A program made the position numbers and the translations under genes. A model generated the notes under the pieces. It was not told where the DNA came from and ran no database searches. It saw only the letters and a program-made list of their open reading frames with translations. A DNA stretch of 59,282 bases. Source: Flammeovirgaceae bacterium. GTDB lineage: Bacteria > Bacteroidota > Bacteroidia > Cytophagales > Cyclobacteriaceae. This document shows, piece by piece, positions 38,009-47,427 of this stretch; within the stretch, counting starts at the first letter, position 1, and the number at the start of each line of letters is the position of its first letter. Location: the NCBI GenBank assembly GCA_012032815.1, contig JAAUQD010000004.1:1-59282 (forward strand), given 5' to 3'.

Positions 38009-40185
38009 TTACTCCTCGAGAACAATGAATTTACTTCCGTAGGTATTGTCGCCAGTTGTAAAGGCTGCTATATATAGTCCGGCAGCCAAACTTTGGAGTT
38101 CGATAGTGTAGGTGACATTCGCTGAAATTTCTATCGGTTCAGAAATTTTTTGACCCATCAGGTTATATAACTGTACGATTCCAGCCCGGTCGGACTTAAT
38201 ATTTAGATCTTCCCCTTGAACTAGGGGGTTGGGATATAATAAAAGTATAGGCGCTTCAGGTAATTCATCCCCACCATCATTTCTGAGTATGAGCACACCC
38301 CCGGTAGTATTCCCCACCGCAATGGCCGGCTTATCCTCATTGAAGATGTTAACAACAAAGGGTTGTATCCTGCCTCCGAGGTTTTTTTGCTCATAAGCCT
38401 GAATAATCGGGTTGTAAATAATATCGGTGATCTCGGCAACTATTTCCGACCTGAAATCTGGATAAATTGTCACATTGCCTCGTTGATCTCCAATGACGAG
38501 ATCCATTTTTCCATCGGCATCAAGATCACCGCTGTGAATGGCTATATTAGACCGGGTGGTGCTGGGGCCTAGATCTAAGTATTGATTATTGATCAGCGTT
38601 AAGTTGAGAATTCCGGAGCCGGTATTTTCCCAATATTCAAGAGCGCCATTAAATCTACCTCGGAGCATATCCAAGTCTCCATCCAGATTTACATCGATCA
38701 GGTAAATGTTTTCATTAATGGCCATCGTGATGTTGGAATTTTGAATGGGTTGACCGCCAAAGTCAAGGCTTGAATTGCTTTTGTTGGATATGTACCTGAG
38801 CCTGGTGATGCCCTGCTGAAAGTCGGTTGAGGTAAAAGCAAGGTCGGTGGTTCCGTTACCATCTACATCAGCAAACTGTGGTTTTATATTATAGGATTGA
38901 GATAATGAGAACAAAAGATAATCATCATTGATCAGTACAAACTCCGGTTGCCATCGGGTGCCGGTATTTTCATATTGGGATATTCTTGTTATGAAATCCT
39001 GTCCTGCGTACTGTGCAATAAACATGTCAAAGTCCAGATCCCCGTCCATATCATAGAAAAAGGGTTTTGAATAATCGCCCCGATCTATCATGGTTTCCTG
39101 AAGAAAGTCAAATTTTGATAAATTAAAATTTGGGAATTGCGCACTGCCTGTATTTTGATAGAGCCACACCGAGTTGTCAAAACTGTTATTCATAAAAGTC
39201 CGACCATAAACGTTGGGAGAAGCAATGAGGTCGGGATTATTATCAAAGGTTACATCTTCATAAAATACACCGGGAAAGATTAGAAAATTTATTGGATTGA
39301 TTGCCGGAAACATGGTTCCTCCTCGCAGAATAGGGTTGGTGGCTGTTCCCTGGTTTTCCAGGTAGTAAACCCGCGCACAACTTTCTTCTGTGTAAAACAA
39401 TTCCTTGTCTCCGTCATTATCCAAATCAAAGGTTAATAATGCTTTGCCACCGGCATGATTAGTTCTTCCGCCACCCAACTGCTCGCAAGTCTCCCCAAAA
39501 GCAAATTGTCCGCAGTCGCATTCTTCAAAGTCGCCATAGTTTTGTGTGACCCTTTCAAGCTGGAGCGAATCGCAAGTGCCTGTGCGCTCCATGCTCAGGT
39601 TCTTATGAAACTCAACGGTACTGGTTCCGACAAACTTTACATTTAGAATATCTAAGTCTCCATCACCATCCACGTCATCAATAGCGGGAATATCACCATC
39701 ATTATTTTCAAATTGATATTTGACGTTGTCCCTTTGGTAATAAGCGGAAAGCCAGGATTGAATTGTCGCCATTTCAAGTCACCTCCCGGTGAAGTGATGT
39801 TGACAAAAACAACCACGCCAAATGGATCGCTTGTAAAAATGTCTTTTTTTCCATCGCAGTTGTAATCTCTAAGCAAAATCCATTGTGTAATTTCCTTTGG
39901 AAATAAGTACTCATACTCGGGTGCATGTATATATTGATTATTCTGATTTAGAAAAGTATATAGTCTTGCTGATGAGCGGTCATAAACAACAAGGTCTTGC
40001 TTCTGGTCATGGTTTAAGTCCATGGTATTAATCTGAGCCGCATTGAGTCCACCGGCCCACGGGTTGGTGAGGTTTTCACCATCGATCTGTACCGGAATAG
40101 AATAATCGGAAGAATAATTGAATTGTGCGCCCGCAGAAAAAACGGTAAACAGAAGATAAATACAATATTGCGGCCGGTAACTCAA
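38009..40185 (-). CDS. Secreted FG-GAP/VCBS repeat protein with type IX sorting domain (frameshifted)
   Basis: A restored 725-residue secreted protein. A signal peptide (LLFTVFSAGAQ) is followed by at least six calcium-type FG-GAP motifs: DLNHDQKQDLV, DVDGDGDLDIL, DLDNDGDKELF, DVDGNGTTDLAF, DVNLDGDLDML and DLDADGKMDLVIG. Such motifs form a beta-propeller. The last 75 residues are a T9SS C-terminal domain with LYPNPL and GLYIAAFTTGDNTYGSKFIVLEE, so it should cross the outer membrane by type IX secretion. A cysteine cluster (CDCGQFAFGETC) is at about residue 240. The frame breaks at GGG (plus 39730-39732); a fourth G gives TKGDNVKYQFENNDGD. The start codon is TTG. Confidence 0.87.
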
Positions 40186-40240
40186 AATATTATTTGATCA
40201 ATATTTCATTTCAGTAATAACGCAACACTTTTGTATCTGT

Positions 40241-40258
40241 TATCTTGCCTGCAAGATA
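40241..40258. promoter_or_regulatory. 18-base palindrome upstream of murF
   Basis: TATCTTGC-CT-GCAAGATA is a perfect eight-base inverted repeat with a two-base centre, 37-54 bases before the murF ATG, in the 109-base divergent spacer. It has the size and place of a dimeric regulator site. It lacks a T-tail, so it is not a terminator. Confidence 0.45.
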
Positions 40259-40294
40259 CTTTGAAATAGGCGGTCAGCGAAGAAATGCAATCAA

Positions 40295-41578
40295 ATGGAA
40301 ACTAAAGAATTGTATCAAAAATATCTCTCGGTTCGAAAGGTATCGACAGACACAAGGCACATCACCCCCGGTTCGGTATTCTTTGCTTTGAAGGGTCCAA
40401 ATTTTAATGCAAATCAATTTGCCAATGAAGCGCTGGATAAAGGAGCCAGTTTGGTTGTGTTGGATGATAAGAAATTTGCCACGAACTCCCGAATGGTAGT
40501 GGTTAACGATTCGCTCGAAGCACTTCAGCAACTGGCCACTTTTCATCGCAACCAATTGCAAATACCGGTAATAGGGCTTACCGGATCAAATGGAAAAACC
40601 ACCAGCAAAGAATTGGTATATGGTGTTCTAAGTAAGAAATATAAAACGTTTGCGACCCGGGGAAATCTCAATAATCACATTGGTGTACCACTGTCCATTT
40701 TGTCCATAGACGATACGCATGAAATAGCGGTCATTGAAATGGGGGCAAATCATGTAGGTGAGATTGCTGTTCTTTGCGGTATAGCCAACCCAACCCATGG
40801 GTTTATCACGAACATAGGGAAAGCACACATTGGCACATTCGGATCGTTTGAGAATATTATCCGCGGTAAATCAGAACTGTATCATCACCTGATACAACAT
40901 AAGGGAACAGTTTGGATTAATTCTGAAAACCGAATTCTGTCAAATATGGCGAAACGATTTGATGCTCCTTTGATGTATCCTACCAAAGGGGATTACTATA
41001 ATTCCGAATTGGTCGAAACGGATCCTTACATTAAAGTAAAAGATGAAAAAGGACAAGTAATAGCCACGCACCTCATGGGTGCCTATAATTTTGAGAATGT
41101 GGCGGTGGCGCTTTGTATTGGAAAATATTTTGAAGTGGATGCCGCGAAAGCCGCAGAAGCCATAGCTGAATACCAGCCGGCAAATATGAGATCGGAAGTG
41201 GTCAGAAAGAACACTAATACAATTATTCTGGATGCCTACAATGCTAATCCAAGCTCTATGGAAGCAGCGATAAAAAACCTGAAATCAATAAAAGCGGATA
41301 ACAAAGTAGTGATCCTGGGCGACATGTATGAATTGGGTGATCAAACTGAACGTGAGCATGGTGAGCTGGGCAAACTAATACTTGATGCCGGAATCCCCAC
41401 AGCCTATTTGTGTGGAGAGTTTACAAAATGGACAAAAGATATTGTGCCCCATGCCCGGTATTTTCAATCTCGTGAGGAATTAATTCAGGAAATTGAATCA
41501 AAGCCAATAAAGAATTCCACTATTCTGATTAAAGCTTCCCGAGGAATGGGGTTGGAGAAGATCATGGATTTTTTGTAG
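40295..41578 (+). CDS. murF: UDP-N-acetylmuramoyl-tripeptide--D-alanyl-D-alanine ligase
   Basis: A 427-residue MurF that adds D-Ala-D-Ala to UDP-MurNAc-tripeptide, the last cytoplasmic step of the muropeptide. The N-terminal domain (STDTRHITPGSVFFALKG) binds UDP. The central ATPase has GLTGSNGKTTSKE, the ligand-binding IEMGANHVGEI and NIGKAHIGTFG. The C-terminal domain has LDAYNANPSSMEAAI and VILGDMYELG. It is separate from any dcw cluster, which is common in Bacteroidota. The palindrome at 40241-40258 may control it. Confidence 0.95.
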   Translation: METKELYQKYLSVRKVSTDTRHITPGSVFFALKGPNFNANQFANEALDKGASLVVLDDKKFATNSRMVVVNDSLEALQQLATFHRNQLQIPVIGLTGSNGKTTSKELVYGVLSKKYKTFATRGNLNNHIGVPLSILSIDDTHEIAVIEMGANHVGEIAVLCGIANPTHGFITNIGKAHIGTFGSFENIIRGKSELYHHLIQHKGTVWINSENRILSNMAKRFDAPLMYPTKGDYYNSELVETDPYIKVKDEKGQVIATHLMGAYNFENVAVALCIGKYFEVDAAKAAEAIAEYQPANMRSEVVRKNTNTIILDAYNANPSSMEAAIKNLKSIKADNKVVILGDMYELGDQTEREHGELGKLILDAGIPTAYLCGEFTKWTKDIVPHARYFQSREELIQEIESKPIKNSTILIKASRGMGLEKIMDFL

Positions 41579-41602
41579 CTTCTCAATCTAAATTTCAAAA
41601 CC

Positions 41603-42258
41603 ATGGACATCATTTTAAAATTTCTGAAATCCCTGGCTAAAAACAATAACCGGGAATGGTTCGAAAAGAATAAGGACAAGTACCTGGAAGCTAAAAATCG
41701 GTTTGATCAATTTACAGCAGACCTGCTGAAAGAGCTTACCGTCATTGATTCATCGCTGATCGGCCTGGACCCAAAAAACTGACGTTTAGAATTTACAGGG
41801 ATGTACGGTTCAGTAAGGACAAGAGCCCTTATAAAAAGAATTTTGGAGCCGCCATTTCAGGAAGTGGCAAAGGCCTTGGCCGCCCCGGATATTATATTCA
41901 CATCGAACCGGGAAATAAAAGTTTTATTGCTGGGGGTTTGTTTATGCCCGAAGCAGACTTGTTGGCTAAGGTACGACAGGAAATAGACTACAATGGAAAG
42001 CGATTGGAAAAGATTGTCGCTGAGAAAAGTTTCAAAAAATATTTCAAAAAATTCTATGATGAGGATGCTTTGAAGACTTCACCGAAAGGATTCCCTAAAG
42101 ATCATCAGTATAATGAATGGCTCAAACTGAGGAGTTTTATTGTTTCTCACCAATTTTCAGATACTGACGTTGTTAAAAAATCATTTTTAAAAAATGCCAT
42201 GAAAGCGTATCTGGCAGTAAAGCCTTTGAATTCCTATTTGGCGGAAGCCATTTCTTAA
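41603..42258 (+). CDS. DUF2461 family protein (frameshifted)
   Basis: A restored 218-residue protein of the DUF2461 family, function unknown. The N-terminus MDIILKFLKSLAKNNNREWFEKNKDKY is the typical 'N-REWF--NK--Y' pattern. The frame breaks at the A6 run 41773-41778; a seventh A converts DPKN-stop into DPKKLTFRIYRDVRFSKDKSPYK, then GAAISGSGKGLGRPGYYIHIEP, and joins the C-terminal half. It is 24 bases downstream of murF on the same strand and may share its transcript. A possible terminator follows. Confidence 0.88.
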
Positions 42259-42273
42259 AATCCCAACCCATTT

Positions 42274-42310
42274 ATTGAAGAGTTTTCGATTGATAATTCT
42301 TCAATTTTGG
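42274..42310 (+). terminator. Possible terminator after the DUF2461 gene
   Basis: ATTGAAGA (42274-42281) pairs with TCTTCAAT (42298-42305) across a 16-base loop, followed by TTTGG. The stem is AT-rich and the loop long, so it is a weak candidate. Confidence 0.4.
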
Positions 42311-42372
42311 TCAAAACCTTGCATCGGGTCAAACTTATTGTAATCCGTTAATTATCATTTCATTAAGCTGAA

Positions 42373-42380
42373 TAGATTTG
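42373..42380 (+). promoter_or_regulatory. Candidate -7 box for the first tandem histidine kinase
   Basis: TAGATTTG is an exact TAnnTTTG, ten bases before the ATG at 42391. No clear -33 partner is seen. Confidence 0.38.
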
Positions 42381-42390
42381 ATGACTATAA

Positions 42391-43665
42391 ATGATAAAAA
42401 GGTTAAATAAATTTATTCTGGGTAATCGCAATGGAACGTATGGAGAAATCCGAAAAACTCTATTGGTCGGTTACTACATAATTATTTCCCTTTCTGCCGG
42501 ATCGATTTATTTTTTGGTGTATGCGCTGCTTGGCTATTATAATACTCTGCCCTGGTTGTTTCTTGTTTTTGCAATTCTGTCCTTATCATTTTTTTTAAAC
42601 CAAAAAGGAAAAAGAAATCTCGCGGTCATTATTTTATTTCCATTAATAAACCTTGCCATCTATTTATTTGCCAGCAGTGAACCTTATACTTCAGCTTCGT
42701 TTTTGCTGTTTCCCATTACGGTGTTTGCGGCATTTGTATTGTTTGGTTCAAAAGAAGTCATCAAACCCTTAGTGTTCGCCATTTTTACTTTCATGCTATT
42801 CATAGCTTCATATTGGGTTGATTTTTCAATTCTTCCTTATCGTGATTTCTCCCCCTCCACAGCAAAAATTTATTTATTTCTGAATTTTTCAGTTTTGATA
42901 TTAGTAACAAGCCTTATCATTCATATCTTAAATCAGATCAATGCGCACCAGGAAGGTGAAATTCTTGAAAAGAATCTTCAGTTGAGCAAAACCAATAGTG
43001 AACTGGATCGGTTTGTTTATTCGGCAAGTCATGATCTTCGCGCTCCTTTAAGTTCGGTAATGGGTTTGTTATACATTGCTAAGCACAGCAAGAGCACCGA
43101 AGAAATAAAATTTTATTTAAACTTAATGGACCAACGAATTAAGTCGTTGGAAAAATTCATAAAAGACATAACCGAATATTCCAGAAACAACCGGGTTGCT
43201 GTTCATGAGGAAGTGGTTGTTGTTCACGATTTGGTGCATGAAGTCTGGGAATCACTTCGGTACGGTCCGGAAGCAGATCAAATTACGCTGGAGTGTAATT
43301 TTGAACGAACACTTTCTGTTCGAACAGATCGTGAACGAATAAAAATTATTTTAAGTAACCTGATTTCCAATGCGCTGCGATACCATGACCTGGAGAAAAC
43401 AAACAGGTATGTGAAAGTCAATGCCTACTCCAAAGACAAATCGTTTATCCTGGAGATTGAGGATAATGGTCAGGGCATAGAAGATGAACATAAGTCACGG
43501 GTGTTCGATATGTTCTTCCGGGCCAATGAGAAGTCGATCGGTTCCGGTCTGGGATTATACATTGTCAAAGAGGCACTCGAAAAGATTTCAGGAATAATTC
43601 AGGTTAATTCGCGTATTAAAGAGGGATCCGTCTTTACCATACGGCTTCCATTCAAAGTAAGTTAA
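42391..43665 (+). CDS. Membrane sensor histidine kinase, first of a tandem pair
   Basis: A 424-residue kinase. Six hydrophobic segments (residues 24-182) form the sensor and no PAS domain is present. The DHp motif is ELDRFVYSASHDLRAPLSSVMGL with His214. The ATPase domain has SNLISNALRY, EDNGQGI, FDMFFRAN and GSGLGLYIVKE. It resembles the kinase at 28613-30310 without its PAS, and its neighbour at 43711-45008, so recent duplication is likely. No response regulator is nearby. Confidence 0.93.
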   Translation: MIKRLNKFILGNRNGTYGEIRKTLLVGYYIIISLSAGSIYFLVYALLGYYNTLPWLFLVFAILSLSFFLNQKGKRNLAVIILFPLINLAIYLFASSEPYTSASFLLFPITVFAAFVLFGSKEVIKPLVFAIFTFMLFIASYWVDFSILPYRDFSPSTAKIYLFLNFSVLILVTSLIIHILNQINAHQEGEILEKNLQLSKTNSELDRFVYSASHDLRAPLSSVMGLLYIAKHSKSTEEIKFYLNLMDQRIKSLEKFIKDITEYSRNNRVAVHEEVVVVHDLVHEVWESLRYGPEADQITLECNFERTLSVRTDRERIKIILSNLISNALRYHDLEKTNRYVKVNAYSKDKSFILEIEDNGQGIEDEHKSRVFDMFFRANEKSIGSGLGLYIVKEALEKISGIIQVNSRIKEGSVFTIRLPFKVS

Positions 43666-43690
43666 ATCAAGCCTTATTTTGGGCATTTGC

Positions 43691-43698
43691 TAATTTTG
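43691..43698 (+). promoter_or_regulatory. Candidate -7 box for the second tandem histidine kinase
   Basis: TAATTTTG is an exact TAnnTTTG, 12 bases before the likely ATG at 43711. Confidence 0.35.
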
Positions 43699-43710
43699 CC
43701 AAGATTTGGG

Positions 43711-45008
43711 ATGGCCCTGAACAAAAAATTGAATTGAACGATACATTATATTCTACTCTCAGTTTCGCTGATCGCAAGAGGAAAACACTCCTTCTTCAGC
43801 TTTCAGTTGTTGTGTTTATCGTCACCATTACCTACGCGGTTATTGATATTTCGATGAACATCCATGTTCCTCCTGCTGTGTATATCATGTTTCTGGCGCT
43901 TTCCCTTGTTACGAATTGGCTGACAAGGCGAAATCATGTTCATTTGACAAAAATTTTAAGCCTCAGTTTTTTTAATCTTTTTTATACTATTGGTGGCTAG
44001 CTCCGAGCCTTTTGAAACGGGCATGCACCTCCATTTTGTAACAGTAGGCACCATCGCGATGGCCCTTTTTGGGTATGAACGACTGTTGTACTCGCTTTTT
44101 TTGTTTCAGTGTCATTTCTTTTTTTTATGTCAACCTACCTTGAATGGTTTACGCCAGAGTTTATGGAATACAGGCAGGTCAATGAAGATGAAGCGAGGTT
44201 CTTTTTTGTAACCAATACAATCATTGCGTCTTTGGTTTCGGTTTATTCAATTCTCATGTACGCCAGGCTAAGTCATGAAACGGAAGAAAATTTATTGCTT
44301 AACGAAAAAATGGTTCGTGATCAAAACCACCAGTTGTTAAAAACCAATGATGAATTGGATAAATTGGTGTACTCCATATCGCATGATTTGCGATCCCCGC
44401 TGGCTTCTGTTTTGGGTTTGGTTCATTTGGCCGAGCGATCAGATAATAATCGGGAACTTAAGGAGTATTGTCAATTAATCCGGCAGCGGATTGAATCTCT
44501 CAATGCGTTTATCAGTAAGACAATTCATCTCGTGCGCAATGAAAAACTTGGGCAGGTTCGGGAGTTGATTAATCTGCCGTTTCTTGTGGCTGAGGTTTTT
44601 AAGAAATTAAACTATACCCAGGGGGCCGGTGATATAAAATTTGAAACTAAAATTGATGACAGTTTCTCAATTGAGACAGATCCATTGGCACTTGAAATTA
44701 TTCTAAGCAACCTTGTTTCCAACGCCATCAAATACAGAGATCATCAAAAAGATAATCAATTTGTAAGGCTATCTGCCAGTCAGGTGAATAGTACGATTGA
44801 AATCGTAGTGGAGGACAATGGAATAGGAATAGCCCCTGATCTTTTAAAAAACATATTCAATCTTTTTTACCGTGCAGATTCTGACAAAGAGGGGTCGGGC
44901 CTTGGATTATTCATTGTAAAGGATGCTGTGAACAAGTTGGATGGACAGATTACAGTGGATTCAAAGGTTGGGATAGGCACTACTTTTAAAATTTCACTTC
45001 GCCCTTAA
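43711..45008 (+). CDS. Membrane sensor histidine kinase, second of a tandem pair (three frameshifts)
   Basis: A restored 432-residue kinase with the same layout as its upstream neighbour. From ATG 43711 (MALNKKIELNDTLYSTLSFADRKRK) three homopolymer changes rebuild the frame: one A more at 43723-43728, one T fewer (or two more) at 43978-43983, one T more at 44096-44102. The last two fall in membrane segments, joining LFFNLF to ILLVASSEP and YSLF to FVSVSFLFFMSTYLEWF. The DHp motif is ELDKLVYSISHDLRSPLASVLGL, and the ATPase has SNLVSNAIKY, EDNGIGI and GSGLGLFIVKD. If the first A is not missing, a TTG at 43734 could be the start. It is orphan like its neighbour. Confidence 0.87.
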
Positions 45009-45056
45009 TTTAGCACTGTCGTGCATCATTATTTTAGAACTTTTGGCTCACCCTTC

Positions 45057-45064
45057 TATCTTTG
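45057..45064 (+). promoter_or_regulatory. Candidate -7 box for glyS, very short leader
   Basis: TATCTTTG is an exact TAnnTTTG six bases before the glyS ATG at 45071. This is the same spacing as for the M16 peptidase and would give a leaderless or nearly leaderless mRNA. Confidence 0.4.
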
Positions 45065-45070
45065 CGGCCT

Positions 45071-46614
45071 ATGGCCAATCAGGACGATAATCAATTAAAG
45101 AAGATCATATCCCATGCGAAGGAGTATGGATTTATTTTCCAAGCAGTGAAATTTATGATGGGTTAAGTGCCGTTTATGACTACGGGCAGAATGGTGTTGA
45201 ATTGAAAAATGCCATCAAAACATATTGGTGGAAGGCCATGACTCAGCTGCACGAAAACATTGTAGGCATTGATGCATCCATTTTTATGCACCCGACCACG
45301 TGGAAGGCCTCAGGGCATGTCGATGCTTTTAACGATCCGATGATTGATAACAAAGATTCTAAAAAACGATATCGTGCCGATGTCTTGATTGAAGATGCCA
45401 TTGTAAAGATTGAAGATAAGATTGAAAAGGAATGCGAAAAAGCGGCCAAGCGATTTGGAGATACCTTTGATCGTGAGATGTATATCGCTACAAATCCGAG
45501 GGTGAGTGAGTACACCAAAAAAATTAATGATATCAATGCCCGGCTCAAAGAGAGTATGGAGAAGTCGGATCTTATTGAGCTTAAGCAATTGATAGTTGAC
45601 CTTGAAATTGCGGATCCTGTAAGTGGGTCTCGCAACTGGACTGATGTACGTCAGTTCAATCTCATGTTTTCTACAGAAATGGGATCCGTGGTGGATGAAT
45701 CCAATAAAATTTACTTGCGGCCAGAGACGGCCCAGGGAATTTTTGTGAATTTCCTTAATGTCATGAAAACAGGAAGGATGAAAATTCCATTTGGGATTGC
45801 ACAAATTGGAAAAGCCTTCAGGAATGAAATTGTTGCCCGTCAATTCATTTTCCGCATGCGTGAATTTGAGCAGATGGAGATGCAGTTTTTTGTTAAGCCG
45901 GGTGACGAAATGACCTGGTATGAATTCTGGAAAGAAAAACGAATGAAGTGGCATCTGTCGCTTGGGCTTGGGGAGTCGAACTATCGGTTTCATGATCATC
46001 TGAATCTCGCACATTATGCGAATGCCGCCTGTGACATTCAATTTAACTTCCCCATGGGATTCAAAGAGCTTGAAGGAATTCATTCGCGCACCGACTTTGA
46101 TCTTCGAAACCATGAAAAATTTTCAGGAAAGAAGCTGCAATATTTTGACACGGAGAAAAATGAAAACTTTATTCCCTATGTTGTTGAAACATCGATAGGA
46201 CTGGACAGAACTTTTCTGGCCATTTTATCAAACGCATATACAGAAGAAAAGCTGGAAGATGGAAGTGAACGGGTGGCGTTGAGAATTCCACACGCCCTCG
46301 CACCAAATAAAGTTGCCATATTACCGTTGATAAAGAAAGACGGTTTGCCGGAGAAAGCGATTGCGATCATGAACGATCTCAAATACGATTATTCATGCTA
46401 CTATGAAGATAAAGATACTATTGGTCGCAGGTACAGACGAATGGACGCGATAGGCACTCCTTACTGCGTTACGATTGATCATCAGACGCTTCAGGATGAT
46501 ACGGTTACTGTCCGCGATCGGGATACTATGAATCAGGAACGAGTGAAGATTGAAAACTTAAATAAAGTAATTGGAGCCACGTGCTCCTTATCTGCGCTGC
46601 TCAAAAGCATTTAA
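45071..46614 (+). CDS. glyS: Glycyl-tRNA synthetase (frameshifted)
   Basis: A restored 514-residue class II glycyl-tRNA synthetase of the dimeric (eukaryote-like) type. The N-terminus MANQDDNQLKKIISHAKEYGFIF is followed by a break at the CC 45139-45140. A third C gives FPSSEIYDGLSAVYDYGQNGVELK. Motif 2 is visible as GKAFRNEIVARQFIFRMREFEQMEMQ and motif 3 as ETSIGLDRTFLAIL; the anticodon domain (about 400-514) follows. Essential in every cell, so the break is surely a sequence error. The stop overlaps the following gene start (TAATG). Confidence 0.95.
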
Positions 46615-47408
46615 TGCATTGGCTGATTTTTCTTCTAGTTGTCTTACCCATTCCGTTGCTGATTGCCTCTGTAGCGATTCGCGAGCAACGGTGGTTTAAG
46701 AAGATTCTTTTTTACCACTTCCCCAAGTATTTAAGACCTATCAGTCATCAGCTTGAGTTTATTAATGTCTACTACAACAATTTAACCCCCGAAAAAAGGA
46801 AAGAGTTTGAATGGCGGGCGTACTATTTTTTGGAAACAACAACTATTGAGTTCAGGAAATTCGGTCGATCACCGCTTACTAATTTCAACGCTATCCGCTA
46901 TCTCATTGCTTCGGTAGCCACACAAATGACTTTATTTTTAACGGAAGATTGCTTTGATGCTTTTAAAAGAATAATTGTCTACCCCGATAAGTATTACTCA
47001 CCGGTAACCAAACAATACCACAAGGGAGAAACCAATCCTGCGTTGGGGCTCATCGTGCTTTCGTGGCAAAGTTTTAAACATGGTTTTGATGATCCCAATG
47101 ATGGGATTAACCTGCTGGTTCATGAATTATCTCATGCGTTATGGCTCGAGAACAAATTATTTTCATACGAGATTTTTGACAGCGCCACGCTGGCAGAATA
47201 CAATCAGATTGTAGAAAGAAAAATTTCGGCAATTCCTGAAAATCATTTTTTCAGAAAATATGCTTTTAAAAATGAGGAGGAATTTTTTGCGGTGGCTGTT
47301 GAAAATTTTTTTGAGCGACCTGCGCAATTCAAGTCAGAACTACCAGAACTGTACGAGGTCATGACCCGGCTTTTGCAGCAAGACCCAATATTCCTTAACC
47401 ACAAATAA
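46614..47408 (+). CDS. MtfA-like zinc metallopeptidase (M90 family), membrane anchored
   Basis: A 264-residue protein with an N-terminal membrane segment (residues 3-21) and an MtfA/M90 peptidase domain. The zinc motif HELSH (His170, Glu171, His174) is followed by a Glu-rich EEEFFAVAVENFFERP, which supplies the third ligand in the family. PNDGINLLVHELSHALW is typical. In enterobacteria MtfA acts on the Mlc regulator; Bacteroidota members are uncharacterised, so the substrate is unknown. The start is fixed by the TAATG overlap with glyS. Confidence 0.88.
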   Translation: MHWLIFLLVVLPIPLLIASVAIREQRWFKKILFYHFPKYLRPISHQLEFINVYYNNLTPEKRKEFEWRAYYFLETTTIEFRKFGRSPLTNFNAIRYLIASVATQMTLFLTEDCFDAFKRIIVYPDKYYSPVTKQYHKGETNPALGLIVLSWQSFKHGFDDPNDGINLLVHELSHALWLENKLFSYEIFDSATLAEYNQIVERKISAIPENHFFRKYAFKNEEEFFAVAVENFFERPAQFKSELPELYEVMTRLLQQDPIFLNHK

Positions 47409-47427
47409 CTCGTATCTTGGCTCGTTC

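Noticed and set aside
45310-46113. A 267-residue open frame on the minus strand
   Set aside because: It lies wholly inside glyS, is antisense to conserved synthetase motifs and has no recognisable protein pattern. It is a shadow frame.
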